This document shows positions 1-6,625 of a stretch of 15,143 bases of DNA, in pieces. The notes beneath the pieces are model-generated. The model was not told the origin of the DNA, ran no database searches, and saw only the letters and a list, made by a program, of their open reading frames with translations. Origin of the DNA: Microtetraspora glauca (GTDB lineage: Bacteria; Actinomycetota; Actinomycetes; Streptomycetales; Streptomycetaceae); NCBI GenBank assembly GCA_000721275.1, contig JOFO01000087.1, forward strand, positions 1 to 15,143, read 5' to 3'. A program made the translations under genes and the position numbers. Positions within the stretch are counted from its first letter, which is position 1. Every line of letters starts with the position of its first letter.

Positions 1-426
1 CAGATCCGCCAGCACCGGACCCGCCCACAGCCCCAGCGCCTCCTCCAGCAGCACCACCGCCCGCCCCGCGTCCCCCGCCACCAGCGCCGCCGACCCCTCC
101 CCCACCAGCCGCTCGAACCGGAACAGGTCGACGTCCTCGCGGTCCGCGACCAGCCGGTAGCCGTCCGGACCGGAGGCGACCGCGTCGGCGCCGAGGGCCC
201 TGCGGAGCCGGCCGACGAGGGCCTGGAGCGCGGCGGCGGGGTCCTCGGGGCCCGCCGTGCCGTCGCCCCACACCCGGGCGACGAGGGCGGTGGCGGCCAC
301 GGGCCGGCCGCCGGCGGCGGCGAGCGCGGCGAAGAGGGCGGCGAGGCGGGCGCCGCGCACCGGGCGCTCCGTGCCGTCGGCGTGGCGGGCGCGCGCGGGA
401 CCGAGGACGCGGAAACGAGGCTGCAC
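1..426 (-). CDS. SARP/AfsR-type transcriptional regulator, N-terminal part (truncated by window edge)
   Basis: Reading the minus strand from a GTG at 426-424 gives 142 codons, open to the window edge. The product starts VQPRFRVLGPARA and runs through a winged-helix DNA-binding domain of OmpR/SARP type (about residues 1-92). Visible landmarks are RLAALFAALA, a segment LVARVWGDG, the helix ALQALVGRLRRAL and the wing GPDGYRLV. The start of a bacterial transcriptional activation (BTAD) domain follows (DLFRFERLV, then alanine-rich helices). This order is typical of SARP/AfsR-family activators, which control antibiotic or developmental genes. The C-terminus is missing, so the subclass (small SARP, or large AfsR-like with NB-ARC/TPR) cannot be told. 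The GTG is chosen because the FRVLGP strand follows at once. There is no clear ribosome site. The gene is divergent from the PAS-GAF-PP2C gene across about 130 bases. Confidence 0.85.
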   Translation of the reverse strand, partial: MQPRFRVLGPARARHADGTERPVRGARLAALFAALAAAGGRPVAATALVARVWGDGTAGPEDPAAALQALVGRLRRALGADAVASGPDGYRLVADREDVDLFRFERLVGEGSAALVAGDAGRAVVLLEEALGLWAGPVLADL

Positions 427-450
427 CGCCCCATTCTGCCCCGGTGCGCG

Positions 451-469
451 GGCCGGTCCGGTGCCGGCC
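451..469. repeat. small perfect inverted repeat in divergent intergenic region
   Basis: GGCCGG (451-456) and CCGGCC (464-469) form a perfect 6-base inverted repeat around a 7-base centre. It lies between the divergent SARP-type and PAS-GAF-PP2C genes. It could be an operator or RNA hairpin, but repeats of this size are common by chance in DNA this GC-rich. Nothing else distinctive was seen in 427-555 apart from a GACAAT hexamer at 543-548. Confidence 0.25.
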
Positions 470-555
470 GGGCGTCCGTCCGGGCGGCGGACCGGGGGCG
501 CCACGCCGTGTCGCAGGCATGGCGTCGGCGGGGTGCGGGTTCGACAATGGGGAGG

Positions 556-2637
556 ATGACCGATGACGATCCGCGTGGGCGCAGTGGCGGGATCGGGCCC
601 GCCGAGTGGCTCGCCATGAACCGGACCGGCAGCTTCGACTGGGACCTCGACACGGGCACCATCGATGTCGACGCGTCCGGGCTGCTGGTCTTCGGCGTGT
701 CCCCGGACGGGTTCGACGGGCGGCCGGCGACGCTGGTGGGGCGGCTGGAGCCGGCGGAGCGGATGCGTCTCGACCGGGTGGTGCGGGCGGCGGTGACCGG
801 CGGCGACACCTCGTACAGCACCCACTTCCCGATCCCGCAGGACGACGGGACACCCCATTGGACGCATGTGCTGGCGCGGATCCTGCGGGACGGGGACGGG
901 CGGGCGCACCGGATCGTGGGGGCGGTGCGGGACACCACGGCGGAGGTGTCGCACGCGGCCTTCGTGCAGCAGCTGGAGAAGCGCCGCGAGATGCAGACGA
1001 GCATCGTCGAGCGGACCACGCAGGCGCTGTCGCGGGCGGTGACGGTGGACGACGTGACGGCGGCGCTGACGGGGCCGGGCGGGCTGGCGCGGCTGGGCGC
1101 GGACGGGCTGGCGCTGGGGCTGGTGGAGAACGGGTCGCTGAACGTGATCGCGCTCAGCGGCGACTCCCTGGACGTGCTCGACGGGCTGCGAACGCGGCGG
1201 CTGGACCGGGGGCTGCCGCTGGCGGAGGCGGTGCTGAGCGGCCGGCCGCGGTTCGTGTCGTCGTTCGGGGCGCTGGGACGGGACTTCCCGGAGCTGGCGC
1301 CGTACCTGGCCCGGCTGCCGTTCCGGGCGGCCTGCTATCTGCCGCTGGTGGCGCAGGCGCGGTCGCTGGGCGGGATGGCGCTGTTCTACCGGGGGCGGAC
1401 GGCGTTCACGGCCGACGAGCGGAACCTGGCGCTGGGGCTCGCGGCGATCGTCGCCCAGTCGCTCCAGCGGGCGATCCTGTTCGACGAGGAGCGGGAGCTG
1501 GCGACCGGGCTGCAGGAGACGATGCTGCCGCGCCGGATCCCGGAGATCTCCGGCGGGGAGATCGCCGTCCGGTACCACGCGGCGTGGAGCGGCCGGCAGG
1601 TCGGCGGCGACTGGTACGACGTGATCGCGCTGCCGCGCGGCCGGGTGGGGGTCGTCGTCGGGGACGTGCAGGGGCACGACACCCACGCGGCGGCGATCAT
1701 GGGCCAGCTGCGGATCGCGCTGCGGGCGTACGCGGGCGAGGGCCACGCCCCGTCGACGGTGCTGGCGCGGGCCTCCCGGTTCCTCGCGGAGCTGGACACC
1801 AACCGCTTCGCGACCTGCACCTACGCGCAGGTGGACCTGGCGAGCGGGACGGTGCGGGCGGTGCGGGCGGGGCATCTGGGGCCGCTGATCCGGCACACCG
1901 ACGGGCGGGTGGGGCAGCCGAAGCTGCGCGGCGGGATGCCGCTCGGGCTGGCGACCGTGTTCGGCGAGGAGGAGTTCCCGGAGACCCGGCTCGACCTGGT
2001 GCCGGGCGAGACGCTGGTGCTGTGCACGGACGGTCTGGTGGAGCAGCCGGGCACGGACATCGAGGCGGGGCTCGCGGCCCTGTCGGAGGCGGTGAGCAGC
2101 GGGCCGCCGCAGGCGGAGGCGCTGGCCGACCACCTGTCGGAGCGGCTGTGGGAGCGGTGGGGCACGGGGGACGACGTGGCGCTGCTGGTGCTGCGGCGCA
2201 GTCCGGACCCGGGGACGCAGCGGGCGCCGCGCATCCACCAGTACATCCATCAGGCCGATCCGCAGGGCCTGTCGGACGCGCGGGCGGCCGTGGGGCAGGC
2301 GCTGCGGGACTGGGGCATGCCGGAACTCGCCGACGACGCGGAGCTGTTGACGGGCGAGCTGCTGGTGAACGTGCTGCTGCACACCGAGGGCGGCGCGGTG
2401 CTCACGCTGGAGGTGCTGCCGGAGCCGGTGCGGCGGGTGCGGCTGTCGGTGCAGGACCGGTCGAGCGCCTGGCCCCGCCGGCGGACGCCGGGCGAGGCGG
2501 CGACGTCGGGCCGGGGGCTGATGCTGATGGACGCGCTGGCGTCCCGGTGGGGGGTGGAGCCGCGCGGGGAGGGCAAGGCGGTGTGGTGCGAGATCGGTCC
2601 GGCGCCGGTGGGCGCGGACGTGTCGGGCGGCGGCTGA
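556..2637 (+). CDS. PAS-GAF-PP2C (SpoIIE-type) serine/threonine phosphatase with C-terminal HATPase domain
   Basis: A 693-residue multidomain signalling protein with no membrane segment. In order: PAS sensor domain (about 20-130, NRTGSFDWDL onward), GAF domain (about 150-305), SpoIIE/PP2C phosphatase (about 310-547) and an RsbW-like HATPase (about 555-682). Phosphatase motifs include GGDWYD (350-355), GDVQGHD (369-375), TDGLVE (491-496) and GDDVALLV (538-545), so the metal-binding aspartates are present. The HATPase keeps the N-box ELLVNVLLH (601-609), a D634 box and GRGL (652-655). Proteins of this architecture act in partner-switching control of sigma factors, dephosphorylating an anti-sigma antagonist while the HATPase may phosphorylate or bind a partner; here that role is inferred. 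ATG 556 is preferred because a GACAAT hexamer ends 7 bases upstream. ATG 547 is an in-frame alternative, and the frame is open back to 382. The PHP gene follows 10 bases after the stop. Confidence 0.9.
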   Translation: MTDDDPRGRSGGIGPAEWLAMNRTGSFDWDLDTGTIDVDASGLLVFGVSPDGFDGRPATLVGRLEPAERMRLDRVVRAAVTGGDTSYSTHFPIPQDDGTPHWTHVLARILRDGDGRAHRIVGAVRDTTAEVSHAAFVQQLEKRREMQTSIVERTTQALSRAVTVDDVTAALTGPGGLARLGADGLALGLVENGSLNVIALSGDSLDVLDGLRTRRLDRGLPLAEAVLSGRPRFVSSFGALGRDFPELAPYLARLPFRAACYLPLVAQARSLGGMALFYRGRTAFTADERNLALGLAAIVAQSLQRAILFDEERELATGLQETMLPRRIPEISGGEIAVRYHAAWSGRQVGGDWYDVIALPRGRVGVVVGDVQGHDTHAAAIMGQLRIALRAYAGEGHAPSTVLARASRFLAELDTNRFATCTYAQVDLASGTVRAVRAGHLGPLIRHTDGRVGQPKLRGGMPLGLATVFGEEEFPETRLDLVPGETLVLCTDGLVEQPGTDIEAGLAALSEAVSSGPPQAEALADHLSERLWERWGTGDDVALLVLRRSPDPGTQRAPRIHQYIHQADPQGLSDARAAVGQALRDWGMPELADDAELLTGELLVNVLLHTEGGAVLTLEVLPEPVRRVRLSVQDRSSAWPRRRTPGEAATSGRGLMLMDALASRWGVEPRGEGKAVWCEIGPAPVGADVSGGG

Positions 2638-2647
2638 GGAGCCGGGC

Positions 2648-3673
2648 ATGGACCCTGTGGCGGCGTTGAACCGGATCGCGTTCCTGCTGGAGCGCGGAGG
2701 CGCCCCGGCGTACCGGGCGCGGGCGTTCCGTACGGCCGCGGCGGCGGTGGCGGCGCTGCCGGCGGGCGAGGTGGAGCGGCGGGCTGCGGCGGGCACGCTG
2801 GAGTCCCTGAAGGGGGTCGGGCCGAAGACGGCCGGGGTGGTGCGGGAGGCGCTGGAGGGCCGGGTGCCGGACTATCTGGCCGGTCTGGAGGAGAAGCTGG
2901 CGGAGTCGCTGGCCGTGGAGCCGGAGCCGGGCGGCGGGCGGGAGCTGCGGGCGGCGCTGCGCGGCGACTGCCACCTCCATTCGGACTGGTCGGACGGCGG
3001 GGCGTCGATCGAGGAGATGGGCCGGGCGGCGATCGAACTCGGCCACGACTGGGCGGTGCTGACGGACCATTCGCCGCGGCTGACCGTGGCGCGGGGGCTG
3101 TCGCCGGAGCGGCTGCGGGAGCAGCTGGACGTGGTGGCCGAACTGAACGAGCGGTGGGCGCCGTTCCGGCTGCTGACCGGCATCGAGTGCGACATCCTCG
3201 ACGACGGTTCGCTCGACCAGGAGCCGGAACTCCTCGACCGGCTCGACCTGGTGGTCGGGTCGGTGCACTCGAAGCTGCGGATGGACGCGCGGGCGATGAC
3301 ACGGCGGATGGAGGCAGCGGTGCGCAATCCGCTGATGGACGTCCTGGGGCACTGCACGGGCCGGCTGGTCGCGGGCGGGCGACTGCGGCCGGAGTCGGAG
3401 TTCGACGCGGAACGGGTCTTCGCGGCGTGCGTGGAGGCGGGGACGGCAGTGGAGATCAACAGCCGTCCGGAGCGGCTGGACCCGCCGCGGCGGCTGCTGC
3501 GGCTCGCCGTGGAGGCGGGGGCGTACGTGGCCGTCGACACGGACGCGCACGCGCCGGGCCAGCTGGCATGGCAGATCCTCGGCTGCGCGCGGGCAGAGGA
3601 GTGCGGCGTACCGGCGGACCGGGTGATCAACACGTGGGACGCGGACCGGCTGCTGCGCTGGACGCGGGAGTAG
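2648..3673 (+). CDS. PolX-like HhH-PHP domain protein (putative phosphoesterase), no polymerase core
   Basis: 341 residues. The N-terminal part (about 1-90) resembles the helical 8-kDa/helix-hairpin-helix segment of family X DNA polymerases (NRIAFLLE, AYRARAFRTAA, then LKGVGPKTAGVV at 54-65). Residues 105-335 form a PHP metallophosphoesterase domain. Candidate metal ligands are H109 and H111 in CHLHSD, D140-H141 in TDHS, E180 in GIECDI, H207 in GSVHSK, H235 in GHCTG, and D298/H301 in DTDAH. Bacterial PolX proteins are about 570 residues with a nucleotidyltransferase palm between these parts; no palm is present here. A DNA 3'-end or nucleotide phosphoesterase role is plausible but inferred. 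GGAG lies about 8 bases before the ATG. With only 10 bases after the upstream phosphatase stop, the two genes are probably cotranscribed, though no functional link is evident. Confidence 0.88.
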   Translation: MDPVAALNRIAFLLERGGAPAYRARAFRTAAAAVAALPAGEVERRAAAGTLESLKGVGPKTAGVVREALEGRVPDYLAGLEEKLAESLAVEPEPGGGRELRAALRGDCHLHSDWSDGGASIEEMGRAAIELGHDWAVLTDHSPRLTVARGLSPERLREQLDVVAELNERWAPFRLLTGIECDILDDGSLDQEPELLDRLDLVVGSVHSKLRMDARAMTRRMEAAVRNPLMDVLGHCTGRLVAGGRLRPESEFDAERVFAACVEAGTAVEINSRPERLDPPRRLLRLAVEAGAYVAVDTDAHAPGQLAWQILGCARAEECGVPADRVINTWDADRLLRWTRE

Positions 3674-3690
3674 CCGGGTCCGGGTCCCGG
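3674..3690. terminator. possible short bidirectional hairpin between convergent genes
   Basis: CCGGG (3674-3678) pairs with CCCGG (3686-3690) around a 7-base loop. It begins directly after the PHP stop codon and ends four bases before the convergent aldehyde dehydrogenase stop. It is a weak G+C-only stem with no T tract. Streptomycete terminators often lack T tracts, so it could serve both genes, but the evidence is only positional. Confidence 0.3.
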
Positions 3691-3694
3691 GCGG

Positions 3695-5092
3695 TCAGGC
3701 GCGCTGCCAGACCGTGGTGGCGTTGCAGAACTCCTTGATGCCGTGGCCGGACAGCTCGCGGCCGTACCCGGAGCGCTTGACGCCGCCGAAGGGGAGCGCC
3801 GGGTGGGAGGCGGTCATGCCGTTGACGAAGACGCCGCCGGCCTGGAGGTCGCGGACGAACAGGTCGACCTCCTCGTCGCGGCGGGTCCACACGTTGGAAC
3901 TCAGGCCGAACGGCGAGTCGTTGGCGACGGCGACGGCCTGCTCCGCGTCGCGGACCGGATAGACGGCGGCGACGGGGCCGAACGCCTCCTCCTGGTGGAT
4001 GCGCATGGCGGGGGTGATGCCGGTGAGGACGGTGGGCCGGTAGTACCAGCCGCGGGCCAGCTCCGGCTCGTCGGGGCGGGCGCCGCCGCACAACACGTGG
4101 GCGCCGTGCCGCACCGCGTCGTCGACGAGCTCCTCCAGGTCGGCGCGGCCCTTCTCGGTGGCGAGGGGGCCGACGTCGGTGGACTCGTCGAGGGGGTCGC
4201 CGACGGTGAGGGCGTTCATGGCGGCGGTGAACCGCTCCGTGAAGTCCTCGTACACGTCCTGGTGGACGATGAACCGTTTGGCGGCGATGCAGGACTGGCC
4301 GTTGTTCTGCACGCGGGCGGTGACGGCCGTCTTGACGGCCCGGACGATGTCCGCGGAGGGCATCACGATGTACGGGTCGCTGCCGCCGAGCTCCAGGACG
4401 GTCTTCTTGACGACGTCGCCGGCGACGGAGGCGACGGCCCGGCCGGCCGGTTCGCTGCCGGTGAGCGTGGCGGCGGCGATCCGGGGGTCGCGGAGCACCG
4501 CCTCGACCTCGGCGGAGCCGATCAAGAGGGTCTGGAAGCAGCCGTCGGGGTAGCCGGCGCGGCGGAACAGGTCGCCGAGGTAGAGCGCGGTCCTGGGCAC
4601 GTTGGAGGCGTGCTTGAGGAGTCCGGTGTTGCCGGCCATGAGGGCGGGCGCGGCAAAGCGGATCACCTGCCAGAGCGGGAAGTTCCACGGCATGACGGCG
4701 AGGACGGGGCCGAGCGGCCGGTAGTGGACGCGGGCCCGGTCGGCGCCCGAGTCCCGCACGTCGCTCTCCGCCGGGTGCTCGTCGGCGAGCAGTTCCTCGG
4801 CGTGCTTGGCGTACCAGCGCATGGCCTTGGCGCACTTGCCGGCCTCGGCGCGGGCGGCGGTGAGCGGCTTGCCCATCTCCAGGGTCATCGTGCGGGCGAT
4901 GTCCTCGGCGTCCTCGTCGAGGAGGGCCGCGGCGGCGCGCAGCAGGCGGGCCCGCTCGGCGAAGGGCGTGGTGCGCCAGTGGCGGAACGCCTCGTGCGCG
5001 GCGGCGATCCGCCGCTCCACCTCGTCCGCCCCGTGCGCGTCGTAGGTGCGCAGCGTCTCGCCGGTGGCGGGGTTCACGGTGGCGATGGCCAT
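3695..5092 (-). CDS. NAD(P)-dependent succinate-semialdehyde dehydrogenase family protein
   Basis: 465 residues, the usual length for short SSADH-type (GabD1-like) aldehyde dehydrogenases. It oxidises an aldehyde, likely succinate semialdehyde to succinate, with NAD(P)+ in the cytoplasm. Motifs run in family order: PWNFP with N137, the cofactor-loop Lys K160, TGS (211-213), LELGG with general base E234, NNGQSC with nucleophile C268, and EEAFGP (368-373). The C-terminus has the usual LPFGGVKRSGYGRE stretch. The ATG at 5092 is clear: AGGAGGAG lies about 6 bases upstream on the minus strand and the product starts MAIATVNPATGE. The frame is open back to 5449, but that extension is a shadow of the upstream gene. 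It is last in a probable TetR-ThuA-SSADH unit, 107 bases after the ThuA stop. No transaminase or GABA permease is adjacent, so the true aldehyde is uncertain. Confidence 0.92.
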   Translation of the reverse strand: MAIATVNPATGETLRTYDAHGADEVERRIAAAHEAFRHWRTTPFAERARLLRAAAALLDEDAEDIARTMTLEMGKPLTAARAEAGKCAKAMRWYAKHAEELLADEHPAESDVRDSGADRARVHYRPLGPVLAVMPWNFPLWQVIRFAAPALMAGNTGLLKHASNVPRTALYLGDLFRRAGYPDGCFQTLLIGSAEVEAVLRDPRIAAATLTGSEPAGRAVASVAGDVVKKTVLELGGSDPYIVMPSADIVRAVKTAVTARVQNNGQSCIAAKRFIVHQDVYEDFTERFTAAMNALTVGDPLDESTDVGPLATEKGRADLEELVDDAVRHGAHVLCGGARPDEPELARGWYYRPTVLTGITPAMRIHQEEAFGPVAAVYPVRDAEQAVAVANDSPFGLSSNVWTRRDEEVDLFVRDLQAGGVFVNGMTASHPALPFGGVKRSGYGRELSGHGIKEFCNATTVWQRA

Positions 5093-5119
5093 GGCCTTCT
5101 CCTCCTGCGTCGGCCCCCA

Positions 5120-5140
5120 CCGGAAACCTCCCGCTTCCGG
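5120..5140. repeat. inverted repeat upstream of the aldehyde dehydrogenase gene
   Basis: CCGGAA (5120-5125) and TTCCGG (5135-5140) are perfect inverted copies around 9 bases. They sit 28-48 bases upstream of the dehydrogenase start on the minus strand, between it and the ThuA-like gene. This could be an operator, a processing hairpin or a weak terminator for the upstream pair. No better promoter elements were recognised in the 107-base gap. Confidence 0.3.
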
Positions 5141-5199
5141 CGCCGGGGCGCAAGGGGGGCGGGTGCGGTGGGGTGACGCACGCGCGCGTGGGCCGTCCG

Positions 5200-5859
5200 T
5201 CAGCCGAGGAGCCAGGCCAGCGCTCCGTCGAGGTGGGCGCGGAAGACGGGGTCGCGGTACGCCTCCGGGGCGTGGCCGAGGGCGGTGAACAGGAAGCGGC
5301 CCGCGTCGACGGTCCGGCACCAGGCGATCGGGTGGTCGTCGCCGAGCGTGCCGCCCTCGTACGCGGTCTCGTCGGCGCGCAGCAGGACGCGGACGCCGGC
5401 GGCGCGCGGGTGGGAGGTGTACTCGTACCACTCGTCGGTCCACTCCCACCGCTCCGGCAGCGGGGCGCAGGCCGGGTGGGCGGGGTCCTCGACGAGGACG
5501 GCGCCGGGCTGGAGCGGCGGGTGGCCGGCGAATCGGGTGCCGAGCAGGTCGCCGTAGAACGGCCAGTCGGGTTCGGCGTTGGCGGCGGCGTGCACGGCGA
5601 GCAGCGCACCGCCACCGCGCAGGTACGCCTCCAGGGCGGTGCGGCCCTCGGCCGTGAGGACGGTGCCGGTGGTGGACAGCAGCACGACGAGGGCCCGCCC
5701 GCCGAGCCCCCCGGAGCCGAAGGCGGCGGGGTCCTCGGTGACCTCGGCGGTCAGCCCCCGGCCGGCGGCGAGCCCGGCGAACGCGGCGGCGCCGTCGGCG
5801 ATGGAGTCGTGCCGGTACCCGGCGGTGCGGGTGTAGACGAGGACGTCGGCGGTGGACAC
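5200..5859 (-). CDS. ThuA-like domain protein
   Basis: 219 residues covering one ThuA-like domain, a glutamine-amidotransferase-like fold of unclear biochemical role. The family is named for a trehalose-utilisation gene and also occurs in sugar-hydrolase fusions. Typical features are the first strand VLVYTRTAGYRHDSI (6-20), the strand ALVVLLSTTG (56-65) followed by LRGGGALLAVHAA (80-92), and the conserved TDEWYEY (141-147). Near the C-terminus come HPIAWCR (176-182) and GRFLFTALGH (187-196). There is no signal peptide. The GTG at 5859 is chosen because AGGAG lies about 8 bases upstream and the first strand begins at once. This start lies inside the 3' end of the upstream TetR gene, giving a 109-base same-strand overlap. 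It is probably cotranscribed with TetR and the aldehyde dehydrogenase. Confidence 0.85.
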   Translation of the reverse strand: MSTADVLVYTRTAGYRHDSIADGAAAFAGLAAGRGLTAEVTEDPAAFGSGGLGGRALVVLLSTTGTVLTAEGRTALEAYLRGGGALLAVHAAANAEPDWPFYGDLLGTRFAGHPPLQPGAVLVEDPAHPACAPLPERWEWTDEWYEYTSHPRAAGVRVLLRADETAYEGGTLGDDHPIAWCRTVDAGRFLFTALGHAPEAYRDPVFRAHLDGALAWLLG

Positions 5860-6509
5860 GCGGGACTCCTGGGCTGGGCGCGGACGGGCGGGGTCGGGTC
5901 CGGGGTGGGGCGGGTGGAGGAGGCGAGGAGTGGGGGGAGGAAGTGGCGTTCCAGGGTGCCGGGGGGCAGGGCGTCCGGTTCCACGTAGGTCTGGGCGAGG
6001 CCGCCTTCGCGGAGGGCGATGAGGAGGCGGGCGAAGCGGTCGGGGTCGACGGTGAGTTCGCGGCCGGCGCGGCGGAGCACGAGGGTGAGGCCGCGGGCGA
6101 TCTCGGCGCGGAGGCGTTCGTCGTGCCGGGCCAGCACCCAGGCGGCCTGCCGGTCGCGGATGGCGTGCAGGGTGAACTCGGTGGTGACCAGGTACCAGTC
6201 GCGTTCGTCCGGCTCGATGGCCGCGGCCAGTTCGGCGATCCGCGCGAGGGTGCACTCCTCGGGGGCGAGGGCGTCGACGGACTCGGCGAGGCGGCGCACG
6301 GTCCGCTCGCTGTGCTCGTCGAAGAGGGCGAGGAAGAGTTCTTCCTTGCTGGCGAAGTTCGAGTAGTACGCGCCGCGCGTGTAGCCGGCGCGGTCGCAGA
6401 TCTGCTCGATGGTGGTGGCGTGGAAGCCGTGCTCGGCGAAGGTCTCCAGCGCGGCCCTCAGCAGCGCCGCGCGGGTGTGCGGCCGCCGTCTCGTGACGCC
6501 CTTCGGCAC
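5751..6509 (-). CDS. TetR/AcrR-family transcriptional regulator with unusual Pro/Ser/Thr-rich tail
   Basis: 252 residues from a GTG at 6509, with GGGAGG about 8 bases upstream. Residues 12-58 are a clear TetR DNA-binding domain (ALLRAALETFAEHGFHATTI, then DRAGYTRGAYYSNFASKEELF). An all-helical ligand and dimerisation region follows to about residue 195 and ends HFLPPLL. Normal TetR proteins are about 190-220 residues. Here residues 197-252 are low-complexity Pro, Ser and Thr, and residues 217-252 are read from DNA that also encodes the start of ThuA in another frame. The tail is therefore either a real overlapping extension or the result of a lost stop or frameshift. TetR is divergent from the FHA-ABC transporter across 116 bases and heads the TetR-ThuA-dehydrogenase unit. 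It probably represses one or both sides, but no clear operator was found. Confidence 0.87.
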   Translation of the reverse strand: MPKGVTRRRPHTRAALLRAALETFAEHGFHATTIEQICDRAGYTRGAYYSNFASKEELFLALFDEHSERTVRRLAESVDALAPEECTLARIAELAAAIEPDERDWYLVTTEFTLHAIRDRQAAWVLARHDERLRAEIARGLTLVLRRAGRELTVDPDRFARLLIALREGGLAQTYVEPDALPPGTLERHFLPPLLASSTRPTPDPTPPVRAQPRSPACPPPTSSSTPAPPGTGTTPSPTAPPRSPGSPPAGG

Positions 6510-6612
6510 GTCCGCGTCCTCCCGTCGTTCCGGCGCCGCTCCCCGCGGCCCGGCGCCCACCCTACCCATGCCGCGGGCCTCCGCCCCAGGCGCGGGCGCG
6601 GGGCCCGGCGGA

Positions 6613-6618
6613 TAGACT
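6613..6618 (+). promoter_or_regulatory. candidate -10 element for a leaderless FHA-ABC transcript
   Basis: TAGACT matches the TANNNT core of actinobacterial -10 elements. It ends 7 bases before the ATG at 6626, so transcription would begin at or next to the start codon. No Shine-Dalgarno sequence precedes this ATG, which fits leaderless translation. No good -35 hexamer is visible at the expected distance, so the call rests on the hexamer and its spacing. Confidence 0.45.
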
Positions 6619-6625
6619 TTCACGC

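Noticed and set aside
382..555. Upstream extension of the PAS-GAF-PP2C frame
   Set aside because: Overlaps the divergent SARP-type start and encodes low-complexity Arg/Gly sequence before the PAS domain.
2402..3550. Long minus-strand frame opposite the PHP gene
   Set aside because: Arg/Pro/His-rich shadow without recognisable domain; the plus strand has clear metal-binding motifs.
3743..5176. Long plus-strand frame opposite the aldehyde dehydrogenase
   Set aside because: Gly/Val/Ala-rich antisense frame with no domain; the dehydrogenase motifs on the minus strand are unambiguous.
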